Shown piece by piece: positions 13,949-20,454 of a DNA stretch of 25,107 nucleotides; position 1 is the stretch's first letter; each line of letters starts with the position of its first letter. Source of the DNA: Candidatus Bathyarchaeota archaeon (GTDB lineage: Archaea > Thermoproteota > Bathyarchaeia > TCS64 > B23). Under the pieces are notes generated by a model. The model made no database searches and was not told the DNA's origin. It saw only the letters and a program-made list of their open reading frames with translations. Made by a program: the position numbers and the translations under genes. The stretch covers positions 1-25,107 of the forward strand of contig JAPDJB010000020.1 in assembly GCA_029259285.1 (NCBI GenBank). Reading direction: 5' to 3'.

Positions 13949-14792
13949 CGCCCTTGAGGCTGAGATGGAGCCTTTGAGGAGGCGGATAGAGGGTCTGAGG
14001 GCTGAGGCTGAGAGATGGAAGGCGAGGAGGGATGAGCTTAGGGGGGAGATAGCAAAGCTGAGGGGTGAGGCCGAGAAGCTGAAGGAGGAGCTGAGAAGCC
14101 GCCGAGGGAGAATTAGGGAGCTGAGGCGGAGGGCGAGGGAGCTGAGGGGGGAGGCCAGAAAGAAATGGGAGGAGGCGAGACTCATCGAGGAGGAGGTGAA
14201 GACTCAGCGTAGGGGGATTCCACCGAGGAGGACGCTGAGTGAGAGGCTTAGGGAGATCGAATGGAGGATCATGACGACGCCCACGAGGGAGATGCTGAGG
14301 CGGGAAGAGGAGCTTCTAAGGGAGGAGGCGGAGCTGAGAAGTCTCCTCAAGCGACATGAGAAGCTCGAAAGGAGGCGGGATGAGGCGCTGATGATGAGGG
14401 CTGAGGCTGAAGCCCTGAGGCTTGAAGCCAGAAGATGCCTCGAGGAGGCTGAGAAGCTGTCGGGGGAGGTGGAGGAGCTTCGGAGGAGGCTCAACCTACT
14501 ATGGGAAGGGGTCAAACCCCTAAGGGAGCGGAGGGATGAAGCCCATAGAGAGTATGCGAGGCGTCGAGAGGAGATCAAGGGGCTGAAGATGCGATTAGGG
14601 GAGCTGAGAGCCGAGGCTGAGAGGGTGAGGACAAGGCTGAGGGAGCTTGAGAGGGAGAGGGAGGAGCGGCGTCGGAGAGCATTGAGGGAGAGGCTTGAGG
14701 CGATGAGGAGGGAGGCTGAGAGAAAGCTGAGGGAAGGCGGCAGGCTCACCCTGGAGGAGCTACGCCTCATCTACGGTGAAGAATCACCCTGA
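13923..14792 (+). CDS. Archaeal coiled-coil protein (COG1340-like)
   Basis: 289 residues made almost entirely of Arg, Glu, Leu and Ala in heptad-like patterns, predicting long alpha-helical coiled coils (about 1-85 and 120-270). A break near residues 95-125 contains RRTLSERLREIEWRIMTTPTR, and the C-terminus ends GGRLTLEELRLIYGEE. These two elements resemble the central 'iewkiqT' and C-terminal 'lTfeEfklL' motifs of the COG1340 archaeal coiled-coil family, so I assign it there rather than to SMC-like proteins; there is no ATPase head. Strong strand purine bias comes from GAG/AGG codons. Coupled to UPF0282 by a 26-nt overlap and overlapping the convergent cupin gene by 22 nt. Biochemical function is unknown; ribosome or RNA association has been suggested for relatives and is only inference here. 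Confidence 0.75.
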   Translation: MERLRRRLDALEAEMEPLRRRIEGLRAEAERWKARRDELRGEIAKLRGEAEKLKEELRSRRGRIRELRRRARELRGEARKKWEEARLIEEEVKTQRRGIPPRRTLSERLREIEWRIMTTPTREMLRREEELLREEAELRSLLKRHEKLERRRDEALMMRAEAEALRLEARRCLEEAEKLSGEVEELRRRLNLLWEGVKPLRERRDEAHREYARRREEIKGLKMRLGELRAEAERVRTRLRELEREREERRRRALRERLEAMRREAERKLREGGRLTLEELRLIYGEESP

Positions 14793-15130
14793 GCCAAAGC
14801 CCTCTCCAGATAGTCCTCCCGAGGCGGGCTGAAGGCTTCATAGATGACGGCGCCCCCATCTCCGGCCTTGAAGCCATGCTCCTCCCCACCTGGGATCACC
14901 CAAGCCATACCCGTCTCCACCTCTATGGATCGACCGCCGGAGGTGAGGACTCCCCCACCCCTGACGCAGACACCTGCCTGTTCATGGGGATGACTATGCG
15001 GAGGGATCACCGCTCCAGGCTCCATGTCGAATCTCACAAGCGTCATACGCCTACCGTCGGCCAGAAGCCTTAGATAAACCCCCTCAGCGGGATGGAAGCC
15101 AGGGGCCTCATCGATCCATCTATATTCCAT
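14771..15130 (-). CDS. Cupin-domain protein (single domain)
   Basis: A 119-residue small beta-barrel. Cupin motif 1 is PGAVIPPHSHPHEQAGVCVRG, with metal ligands H45, H47 and E50; motif 2 is GMAWVIPGGEEHGFKAG, with H85. All four canonical ligands are present, so a metal-binding active site is likely. No substrate can be deduced: single-domain cupins include isomerases, dioxygenases and sensors. ATG 15130 lies 33 nt from the symmetric TATA element shared with the triosephosphate isomerase gene, and there is no ribosome-binding site. Its 3' end overlaps the coiled-coil gene by 22 nt on the opposite strand. Confidence 0.85.
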   Translation of the reverse strand: MEYRWIDEAPGFHPAEGVYLRLLADGRRMTLVRFDMEPGAVIPPHSHPHEQAGVCVRGGGVLTSGGRSIEVETGMAWVIPGGEEHGFKAGDGGAVIYEAFSPPREDYLERALAQGDSSP

Positions 15131-15158
15131 AGGGACACCAACCCTGAGGGATCTAAGG

Positions 15159-15167
15159 TCTATAAAG
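15159..15167. promoter_or_regulatory. Shared symmetric TATA box between cupin and triosephosphate isomerase genes
   Basis: TCTATAAAG (minus CTTTATAGA) is centred 33 nt from the cupin ATG and 31 nt from an in-frame ATG at 15194 of the isomerase gene (55 nt from ATG 15218). It is the only strong TATA-like element in the gap. Confidence 0.52.
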
Positions 15168-15217
15168 CGTTTTCCACCTCGATAATGTTAAGGATGTGGA
15201 GACCTCTAAAGGATGAG

Positions 15218-15901
15218 ATGTCCCAGCTGAGTTTCCCCCTGCTCCTCGTAAACTTCAAGGCCTATCGGGAGGCCCTGGGGAAGTCGGCCTTAAAGCTCGC
15301 CTCCATGGCTGAGAAGGCCTCAAGGGAGACGGGAGTCTGCATCGCCGTGGCCCCCCAGATCGTCGACCTTAGACTCCTCGCTGGGGAGGTGGATATACCC
15401 ATCTTCGCCCAGCACATAGACCCCGTAGGCTATGGGAGGTATACGGGGCACATCTCCCCAGAGGCCGTATTGGATGCTGGATGTGTCGGCGCCCTCATAA
15501 GCCACTCAGAGCATCGGCTAAGCCTAAACGTCATAGAGGAGACCGTTAGGAGGGCGTCTGAAGTCGGCCTCATAACTGTTGTGTGCGCCGACACCGTTGA
15601 GAGATGCCGAGCCGTCGCAGCCTACAGGCCTACGGCCATAGCTATAGAGCCTCCGGAGCTTATAGGCACTGGGATACCGGTTTCAAAGGCGAGGCCTGAG
15701 GTGGTCTCTGGAGCCGTTGAGGCTGTGAGGGGTGTCAACCCCTCTGTTAGGGTTCTCTGCGGGGCTGGCATCACGCAGGGCGTCGATGTGGAGGCCGCCC
15801 TTAGGCTCGGCGCCGAGGGGGTCCTGGTGGCCAGTGGAGTTGTGAAGTCCCCAGACCCCTATAGGGTGATGCTGGAGCTGGCTTCAGCTATGAAGCCTTA
15901 G
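15218..15901 (+). CDS. tpiA: Triosephosphate isomerase
   Basis: Interconverts dihydroxyacetone phosphate and glyceraldehyde 3-phosphate in glycolysis and gluconeogenesis. 227 residues from ATG 15218, the short tetrameric archaeal form. Catalytic motifs: LLLVNFKAY (Asn/Lys), ALISHSEHR (His), and AIAIEPPELIGTG (Glu, with the archaeal EPPELIGTG variant), then the phosphate-binding VLCGAGITQGVDVEAALRLGAEGVLVASG. Upstream in-frame ATGs exist at 15194 (8 residues longer, at leaderless distance from the TATA box) and 15092 (which would run into the cupin gene and is rejected). The 3' end overlaps the convergent phosphohexomutase by 14 nt. Confidence 0.95.
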   Translation: MSQLSFPLLLVNFKAYREALGKSALKLASMAEKASRETGVCIAVAPQIVDLRLLAGEVDIPIFAQHIDPVGYGRYTGHISPEAVLDAGCVGALISHSEHRLSLNVIEETVRRASEVGLITVVCADTVERCRAVAAYRPTAIAIEPPELIGTGIPVSKARPEVVSGAVEAVRGVNPSVRVLCGAGITQGVDVEAALRLGAEGVLVASGVVKSPDPYRVMLELASAMKP

Positions 15902-17252
15902 CCTCCTCTATGAGCTCCTCCAGCAGCCTCCTATGCTCCTCAACCATCCTGTTTAGACGATTCTCCGTCTCGGCCTCGGCGTAGATCCTGTATATCGGCT
16001 CGGTTCCACTCGGCCTGATGAGTATCCAGCTTCCATCGCTGAACCAGAGCTTCACGCCGTCGATGGTCTCTATACGCTCAGCCTCCACCCTCCCCCTCAG
16101 GGCCTCCAGAACCCCCCGCTTCAGCTCATTTGGACAGGGGATGCGCTCCTTACGCTGGAAATATCTCGGAAGCTCCCCGAGGAGCTCGCTGAGGGTTCTC
16201 CCCTCTCTCGCGAGGATGTCGAGGATCAGGGCCAGCGTCATCCCCCCATCTCTCACCGGCTGGTGGGGGCCGTAGAAGACGCCGCCGTTCTCCTCCCCGC
16301 CGAGGTTGATCCCCCCCTCCAGCATCGTTCTGGAGACCACTATGCTTCCAACCCGTGTCCAGACGACGCTTCCACCGGCTTTACATGCGATCTCTTCGAT
16401 CATCTTCGAGGAGCTAACAGGGGTCGCTATGGCCTCTCCAGGATGCCTCCTGAGATAGTCCCAGGCGACGAGGGCGAAGGAGCGATCACCCCAGTGAACT
16501 ACGCCCCTCTCATCGACGAAGATGGCTCTATCCCCATCCCCATCGAAGGCAACCCCGAGATCGGCGTCGACAGCCTCCACAAGCCTGGAGAGGTCGCCGA
16601 GGTTCTCCGGCCTAGGCTCGGAGCCTCTCCCAGGGAAGGCGCCATCTATATCCGCGTTAATCGTGTAGACCTCGCATCCAAGCCTCCTCGCCAGCTCCGG
16701 AGCTGTGAGCGCTGCGACGCCATTTCCAGGGTCGATGACGATCCTGAATCTCCTCCTCCTAATGGCCTCCACATCCACGTGGCTGAGGATGCCGTCGATA
16801 TAGATTCCTATAGGGTTGAATCCCTCAATCGAGCCGACCTCCCCCCACGGCTTAAGGGGTGGCCCACCCCTAAAGTATAGCTCCTCTATCCGCTCCTCAA
16901 CCTCCCTTGGAGCCTCCACGCCGTCGCCTAGGATGACCTTAACGCCGTTGAACTCTGGGGGGTTATGGGAGGCCGTGATCATGATTCCTCCATCGAGGCC
17001 AAGCCTCTTAACGGCGTACTGCAATGTGGGCGTCGGCAATAGCCCCATGTCGTGAACTCGGCATCCGACGGAGAGGAGGCCGCTTATGGCTGCCTTGGCG
17101 AGCATATCGCTGCTTGTTCTCCCATCTCTGCCGACGGCTATCTCACGGCCTAGGAGGTGGCCAGCTGAGGCTGAGAGCCTCAAAACCAACTCGGGTGTCA
17201 GCTCCCTATTCACGACTCCCCTGACGCCGTTGGTTCCGAAGAGCCTCGGCAT
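15888..17252 (-). CDS. Phosphohexomutase (phosphomannomutase / phosphoglucosamine mutase family)
   Basis: Alpha-D-phosphohexomutase interconverting hexose 6- and 1-phosphates, feeding nucleotide-sugar synthesis. 454 residues from ATG. The four family signatures are intact: phosphoserine loop TASHNPPEFNG (S95), metal loop DGDGDR (237-242), sugar-binding GEENGG, and phosphate-binding RPSGTEPIYRIY near the C-terminus. The archaeal GlmM-like and PMM groups share these motifs, so mannose versus glucosamine cannot be settled; the adjacent GMPP-like pyrophosphorylase makes mannose attractive. ATG 17252 overlaps the preceding TGA by one base (TGATG) and has GGTGAT a few bases upstream; GTG 17255 is one codon earlier. 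Last gene of the long minus-strand operon. Confidence 0.9.
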   Translation of the reverse strand: MPRLFGTNGVRGVVNRELTPELVLRLSASAGHLLGREIAVGRDGRTSSDMLAKAAISGLLSVGCRVHDMGLLPTPTLQYAVKRLGLDGGIMITASHNPPEFNGVKVILGDGVEAPREVEERIEELYFRGGPPLKPWGEVGSIEGFNPIGIYIDGILSHVDVEAIRRRRFRIVIDPGNGVAALTAPELARRLGCEVYTINADIDGAFPGRGSEPRPENLGDLSRLVEAVDADLGVAFDGDGDRAIFVDERGVVHWGDRSFALVAWDYLRRHPGEAIATPVSSSKMIEEIACKAGGSVVWTRVGSIVVSRTMLEGGINLGGEENGGVFYGPHQPVRDGGMTLALILDILAREGRTLSELLGELPRYFQRKERIPCPNELKRGVLEALRGRVEAERIETIDGVKLWFSDGSWILIRPSGTEPIYRIYAEAETENRLNRMVEEHRRLLEELIEEAKAS

Positions 17253-18349
17253 CACATCACCCTTCTCGGCTCCAGGATGCTCTCCTCAACCCGTTTAGAG
17301 GGGCAGATGGTGACGCCTCCGGTGATGGTGACTCCGTCGCAGAGGGTGACATAGTCGCCGATGAGGCTTCCAGTCTCGACCTTCACCCACCTCTCCAATG
17401 TGGCGTTCTCCCCGATGATGGCGTTCTTAACCGAGCTGTGATCCCCGATGGTGGCTCCTGGGAAGATTATGGAGTTCTCTATGCGGCATCCACGGCCTAT
17501 TATGACGTCCTCAGCTATGGAGGTGTTCGGCCCTATAACCGAGTCGCCGCCGATGTGCACCCCCCTCCCTATCGATGTGGGTGGAAGCAGCTTAGCCGTC
17601 TCATCGACCTCGACATCCTCCCCCATCTGAACTCCGCCGATCCTCCCCAATAGAAGCGAGTTGGCTCTGAGGTAGTCCTCCGGCACCCCTATATCAACCC
17701 AGAGGGCGGAGGCCCTATAGCCGTAGAGGAGTCCCTCCTCAGCGAGCCTCGGGAATATCTCCCTCTCCGTTGACACCGGCCTCCCAGCCGGTATGTAGTC
17801 CAGAACATCCGGCTCGAAGATGTAGATGCCCGCGTTGATGTAGTTGCTCGGCGCCCGCCCAGGCTCAGGCTTCTCAACGAATCGTAGAATCCTACCCTCC
17901 CCATCCAGCTCCACAGCTCCATAGCGGCTGGGATCTGGAACCTCTATCAACGTGATGGTGGCTAAACCCCCCTTCCTCCTATGATAATTTAGAAGCTCTC
18001 GATAGTCGACATCGGAGATGACATCGCCGTTGAGGACGAGGAAGGGGCCGTCTCTTAGATGCTCCTCAGCCCTCTTGATCGGCCCAGCCGTGTCGAGGGG
18101 CCTCTCCTCACGGCTGTAGATGATGCCAAGATTATATTTCGTCGGCCCAAGGTATCGCGCTATGGCCTCAGCCATATAATTGACGGCCATCACAACCGTC
18201 TCCACGCCGCATCTCGAGAGGGACTCCAGAGTCCAGTCTATGAGGGGCTTATTGGCGACGGGGAAGAGCATCTTCGGCCGTGTGCAGCTCAGAGGCCTCA
18301 GCCTGGTGGCGAATCCTCCGGCTAGTATCAATGCCTTGAGGCCGTTCAT
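17252..18349 (-). CDS. NDP-sugar pyrophosphorylase with left-handed beta-helix (GDP-mannose pyrophosphorylase-like)
   Basis: Makes a nucleotide sugar from NTP and a sugar 1-phosphate. 365 residues in two parts: an N-terminal nucleotidyltransferase (ILAGGFATRLRPLSCTRPKMLFPV with the GTRxRPL-type signature and the metal/sugar lysine; FLVLNGDVISDVDY; VEKPEPG; YINAGIYIFEPDVLDYI) and a C-terminal hexapeptide-repeat left-handed beta-helix (about 245-355, visible as repeated I-G-x-x-x-x-I units such as IGRGVHIGGDSVIGPNTSI). This matches the GMPPB/ManC-type eukaryote-like family. The C-terminal helix has no clear acetyltransferase domain as in GlmU. The GGTGAT-type ribosome-binding site lies close to ATG 18349. 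Co-transcribed with the phosphohexomutase, probably its direct supplier. Confidence 0.87.
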   Translation of the reverse strand: MNGLKALILAGGFATRLRPLSCTRPKMLFPVANKPLIDWTLESLSRCGVETVVMAVNYMAEAIARYLGPTKYNLGIIYSREERPLDTAGPIKRAEEHLRDGPFLVLNGDVISDVDYRELLNYHRRKGGLATITLIEVPDPSRYGAVELDGEGRILRFVEKPEPGRAPSNYINAGIYIFEPDVLDYIPAGRPVSTEREIFPRLAEEGLLYGYRASALWVDIGVPEDYLRANSLLLGRIGGVQMGEDVEVDETAKLLPPTSIGRGVHIGGDSVIGPNTSIAEDVIIGRGCRIENSIIFPGATIGDHSSVKNAIIGENATLERWVKVETGSLIGDYVTLCDGVTITGGVTICPSKRVEESILEPRRVM

Positions 18350-18369
18350 CTCATCACCCTTTAGGGGGT

Positions 18370-19137
18370 TTACTTATCAAGCTTTTCCGAGAGGAGGAAG
18401 GAGAGCTCTCGGCTTAGATGCTCATTCTCGAAGCGTTCATAGCGCTCTATGGAGCCCATGTCATACCAGAAGGCGTCTGTGATGTAGGCTCCAACGGGGT
18501 AGCCGGCCTCTATGAGGTGGGGTATGAAGTCTCCCATGAGGTCTAGGCTGCTGGAGTCTCTCTCCCTTGAGAGGCGCTCCATCTCGCCGAGGATCTCCCC
18601 GCTTAGGGCGAGAACCCCTATGCTCACAGGTCTGCTCAAAGTGGGTTTCTCTATGAAGCCCTTAATCCATCCATCGACTACCTCGGCCATGCCAACCCTG
18701 ATCCTGAAGCCGTAGGCGAGGGCTATTGTGGCTGAGGCCTTCGATTTCCTATGCTGCTCAGCCAGCTTCCGTAGATTGATGTTGGATAGTATGTCTCCAT
18801 AGTAGGTGATGAGGCAGTCCTCATTGGTGAGGACTCCCTGGCGGTAGGCGTTGACTATGGCGTTTGCGCTCCCCCTCATCTCTGGGTTGTCGAGGACGTA
18901 GGTGATCTCGACGTCGAATCTTGAGCCGTCATCGAAGTAGTTCCTGATCTGCTGATGCTTATAGCCGACGAGGAAGACCAGCTTCCTTATGCCGTGATAC
19001 CTGAAGAGTCTGACGATATACTCCAATACTGGTCTCTGCTCCTCTCCGACTGGTATCATGCATTTCTGGAAGTAGTAGGTGAGGGGTCTGAACCTCGTCC
19101 CCTCCCCGCCTGCGAGGATGACCCCTTTAACCTCCAT
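18370..19137 (-). CDS. Sugar-phosphate nucleotidyltransferase, single domain (RmlA/UTP-glucose type)
   Basis: 255-residue nucleotidyltransferase without a beta-helix. Core motif VILAGGEGTRFRPLTYYFQKCMIPVG (6-31), then LVGYKHQQIRNYF, ITYYGDILSNINL for metal and sugar contact, GFIEKPTLSRPVSIGVLALSG, and DAFWYDMGSIERYERFENE at the C-terminus. The pattern is that of glucose-1-phosphate thymidylyl/uridylyltransferase-like enzymes, but the F in GTRF and the short length make the nucleotide and sugar uncertain. It is distinct from the adjacent pyrophosphorylase gene, so the operon makes at least two nucleotide sugars. ATG 19137 is one base after the preceding stop and has AAGGTGAG about 6 nt upstream. 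Confidence 0.87.
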   Translation of the reverse strand: MEVKGVILAGGEGTRFRPLTYYFQKCMIPVGEEQRPVLEYIVRLFRYHGIRKLVFLVGYKHQQIRNYFDDGSRFDVEITYVLDNPEMRGSANAIVNAYRQGVLTNEDCLITYYGDILSNINLRKLAEQHRKSKASATIALAYGFRIRVGMAEVVDGWIKGFIEKPTLSRPVSIGVLALSGEILGEMERLSRERDSSSLDLMGDFIPHLIEAGYPVGAYITDAFWYDMGSIERYERFENEHLSRELSFLLSEKLDK

Positions 19138-19138
19138 A

Positions 19139-19330
19139 TCATCTCACCTTGGCTGTGAGCATGAAGACTCCGAGGAGGGCGATGACTAGGCCGAGGGGTG
19201 TGAAGACCCTTGGATCCATGATCCCCGCCTCTGCCCTCAGGGAGATGTAGGTGAGGTAGGAGCCTATCAGGAGGATCAGGAATCCGATAAGCCTAAGCGT
19301 GAGGTCTAGGAGGGGGAGTTCCTCAGGCAT
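19139..19330 (-). CDS. Small two-helix membrane protein, 63 residues, unknown function
   Basis: Two hydrophobic segments, LIGFLILLIGSYLTYISL (about 14-31) and VFTPLGLVIALLGVFMLTA (about 42-60), joined by a short RAEAGIMDP loop, with a basic C-terminal KVR. It is tucked into the operon between Top6A and the nucleotidyltransferase (gaps of 32 nt and 1 nt), and the ribosome-binding site of the next gene is embedded in its last codons (AAGGTGAG). Co-expression with a gene of glycan or lipid-carrier chemistry is therefore likely, while the protein itself has no recognised domain. Codon use is like its neighbours. The family is unknown to me; a role as a membrane tether or small subunit for a glycosyl machine is only a guess. 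Confidence 0.75.
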   Translation of the reverse strand: MPEELPLLDLTLRLIGFLILLIGSYLTYISLRAEAGIMDPRVFTPLGLVIALLGVFMLTAKVR

Positions 19331-19362
19331 CTCACCATAATTATCTAGAGGTGCTTAAAGGA

Positions 19363-20454
19363 TTATGCGCCCGCCTCCTCCAGCTTGTCGGGGAGATACC
19401 GGTCGACGATGTAGGTCAACCCATATCGGCTGAAGGCCTCCAGCTCGGCCTTCTGCCCTATCTCCATGAAGGTGTCGATCTCCCTCTGCCAGAGCTCCCC
19501 CTGATACCTCGGGTCCCGCTTCAGCTCCTTAAGCCTCTTAACATCCTTATCGGTGAGATTCTCCGTCGGCAGCTTATACCGTATGATGTCCGTCGCCCAA
19601 ACCCCAATCCACTTCGCATCTGGGGTTGCCAGGCCCCTGAGGTGGGCGGCGTTCGCTGAGCCTGAGATGATAACCATGGCTATATGCATCCCCCAGGGGT
19701 CTCCATCGGTGAAGAGGTAGACGGGAAGTCCATGCTCCTCGTTTAGGCGTTTGATCAGCGTCCTCGTCGCCCTCGGGGCCTGTCCAGCGGTGTGGATGAG
19801 GATGGCGTTGAAGCGTTTATGCGCCTTCTCCTCTATGAGCCTCGTGAACATGGCGCCCTTCTCGATGACCAGCACCTTATCGGCTGAGGTCTCCACGATC
19901 TCGGCGGTGCTCAGCGCCGGCCCTATCATCATGCCGTCGGGATGCTCGGTGAGGTTGAGGCGTTTCCCCTCATAGCCTGGGACGGTATACTCGATGGTTA
20001 GATCTCCGAAGATGGCGCTCCTCTCCTCGGGGTAGATGTTGAAGCTCTCTCGGGGCATATTCAAGGCGGTTTCGAGGTCTGTGATGATCTCATCCGACTC
20101 GTCCTGGCTTTTGAACTCTATGTCTCTGAGGCCCCTCGCCGAGTAGTAGACCTCCCTGAGGGTGCTGGTCTTCCTCAGCTTTAGAAGTTCCCTGGCGAAC
20201 CAGGCCGTCCAGATGAGCTGGGTGAAGGGCCTAATATGCCTGATGTTCCTCGAATGCCTCCTGATGACCCTGTCTCCGAGGACGTATTGGCGGAGTTCGG
20301 GGTCGTAGACGATGTTATCCGTCGAGCGGCTTTGAAGCATTATCCAGGGGAATTCACGGTTCTCGATCTGCTCGCAGATGATTTTCCCAAGCTGTTTCAG
20401 GGCGAGCTCCACGGCTGCCCTCCGCTTCTCAGCTAATTTAAGCCTCCTCCTCAA
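19363..20454 (-). CDS. top6A: DNA topoisomerase VI subunit A
   Basis: Catalytic, Spo11-related subunit of the type IIB topoisomerase that relaxes and decatenates DNA. 363 residues. Winged-helix 5Y-CAP domain with the catalytic tyrosine in LREVYYSARG (Y104, aligned with the tyrosine of yeast Spo11 RDIFY). Toprim domain with E198 (VLVIEKGAMF) and D250/D252 (FTDGDPWGMHIA); the preceding HTAGQAPRATRTLIKRL is the variant common in Thermoproteota and Thaumarchaeota. The start is TTG at 20454, inside the end of top6B; GGGAGGTG sits 7 nt upstream, which favours it over GTG 20412. The two genes overlap by 17 nt, suiting stoichiometric A2B2 assembly. Confidence 0.96.
   Translation of the reverse strand: MRRRLKLAEKRRAAVELALKQLGKIICEQIENREFPWIMLQSRSTDNIVYDPELRQYVLGDRVIRRHSRNIRHIRPFTQLIWTAWFARELLKLRKTSTLREVYYSARGLRDIEFKSQDESDEIITDLETALNMPRESFNIYPEERSAIFGDLTIEYTVPGYEGKRLNLTEHPDGMMIGPALSTAEIVETSADKVLVIEKGAMFTRLIEEKAHKRFNAILIHTAGQAPRATRTLIKRLNEEHGLPVYLFTDGDPWGMHIAMVIISGSANAAHLRGLATPDAKWIGVWATDIIRYKLPTENLTDKDVKRLKELKRDPRYQGELWQREIDTFMEIGQKAELEAFSRYGLTYIVDRYLPDKLEEAGA

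Noticed and set aside
13895..14770. Long Ser/Leu-rich frames on the minus strand opposite the coiled-coil gene
   Set aside because: They are the complement of GAG/AGG/CTG heptad codons; low complexity, and the plus-strand frame has family motifs.
13923..14792. SMC/Rad50 fragment or tropomyosin-like structural protein
   Set aside because: No Walker A, Walker B or hinge is present; the IEWRIMTTPT and LTLEELRLIYGEE elements fit COG1340 better.
15092..15217. Longer triosephosphate isomerase with 42 extra N-terminal residues
   Set aside because: The extension crosses the promoter and the start of the divergent cupin gene and lacks any TIM similarity; the isomerase begins at the strand before NFK.
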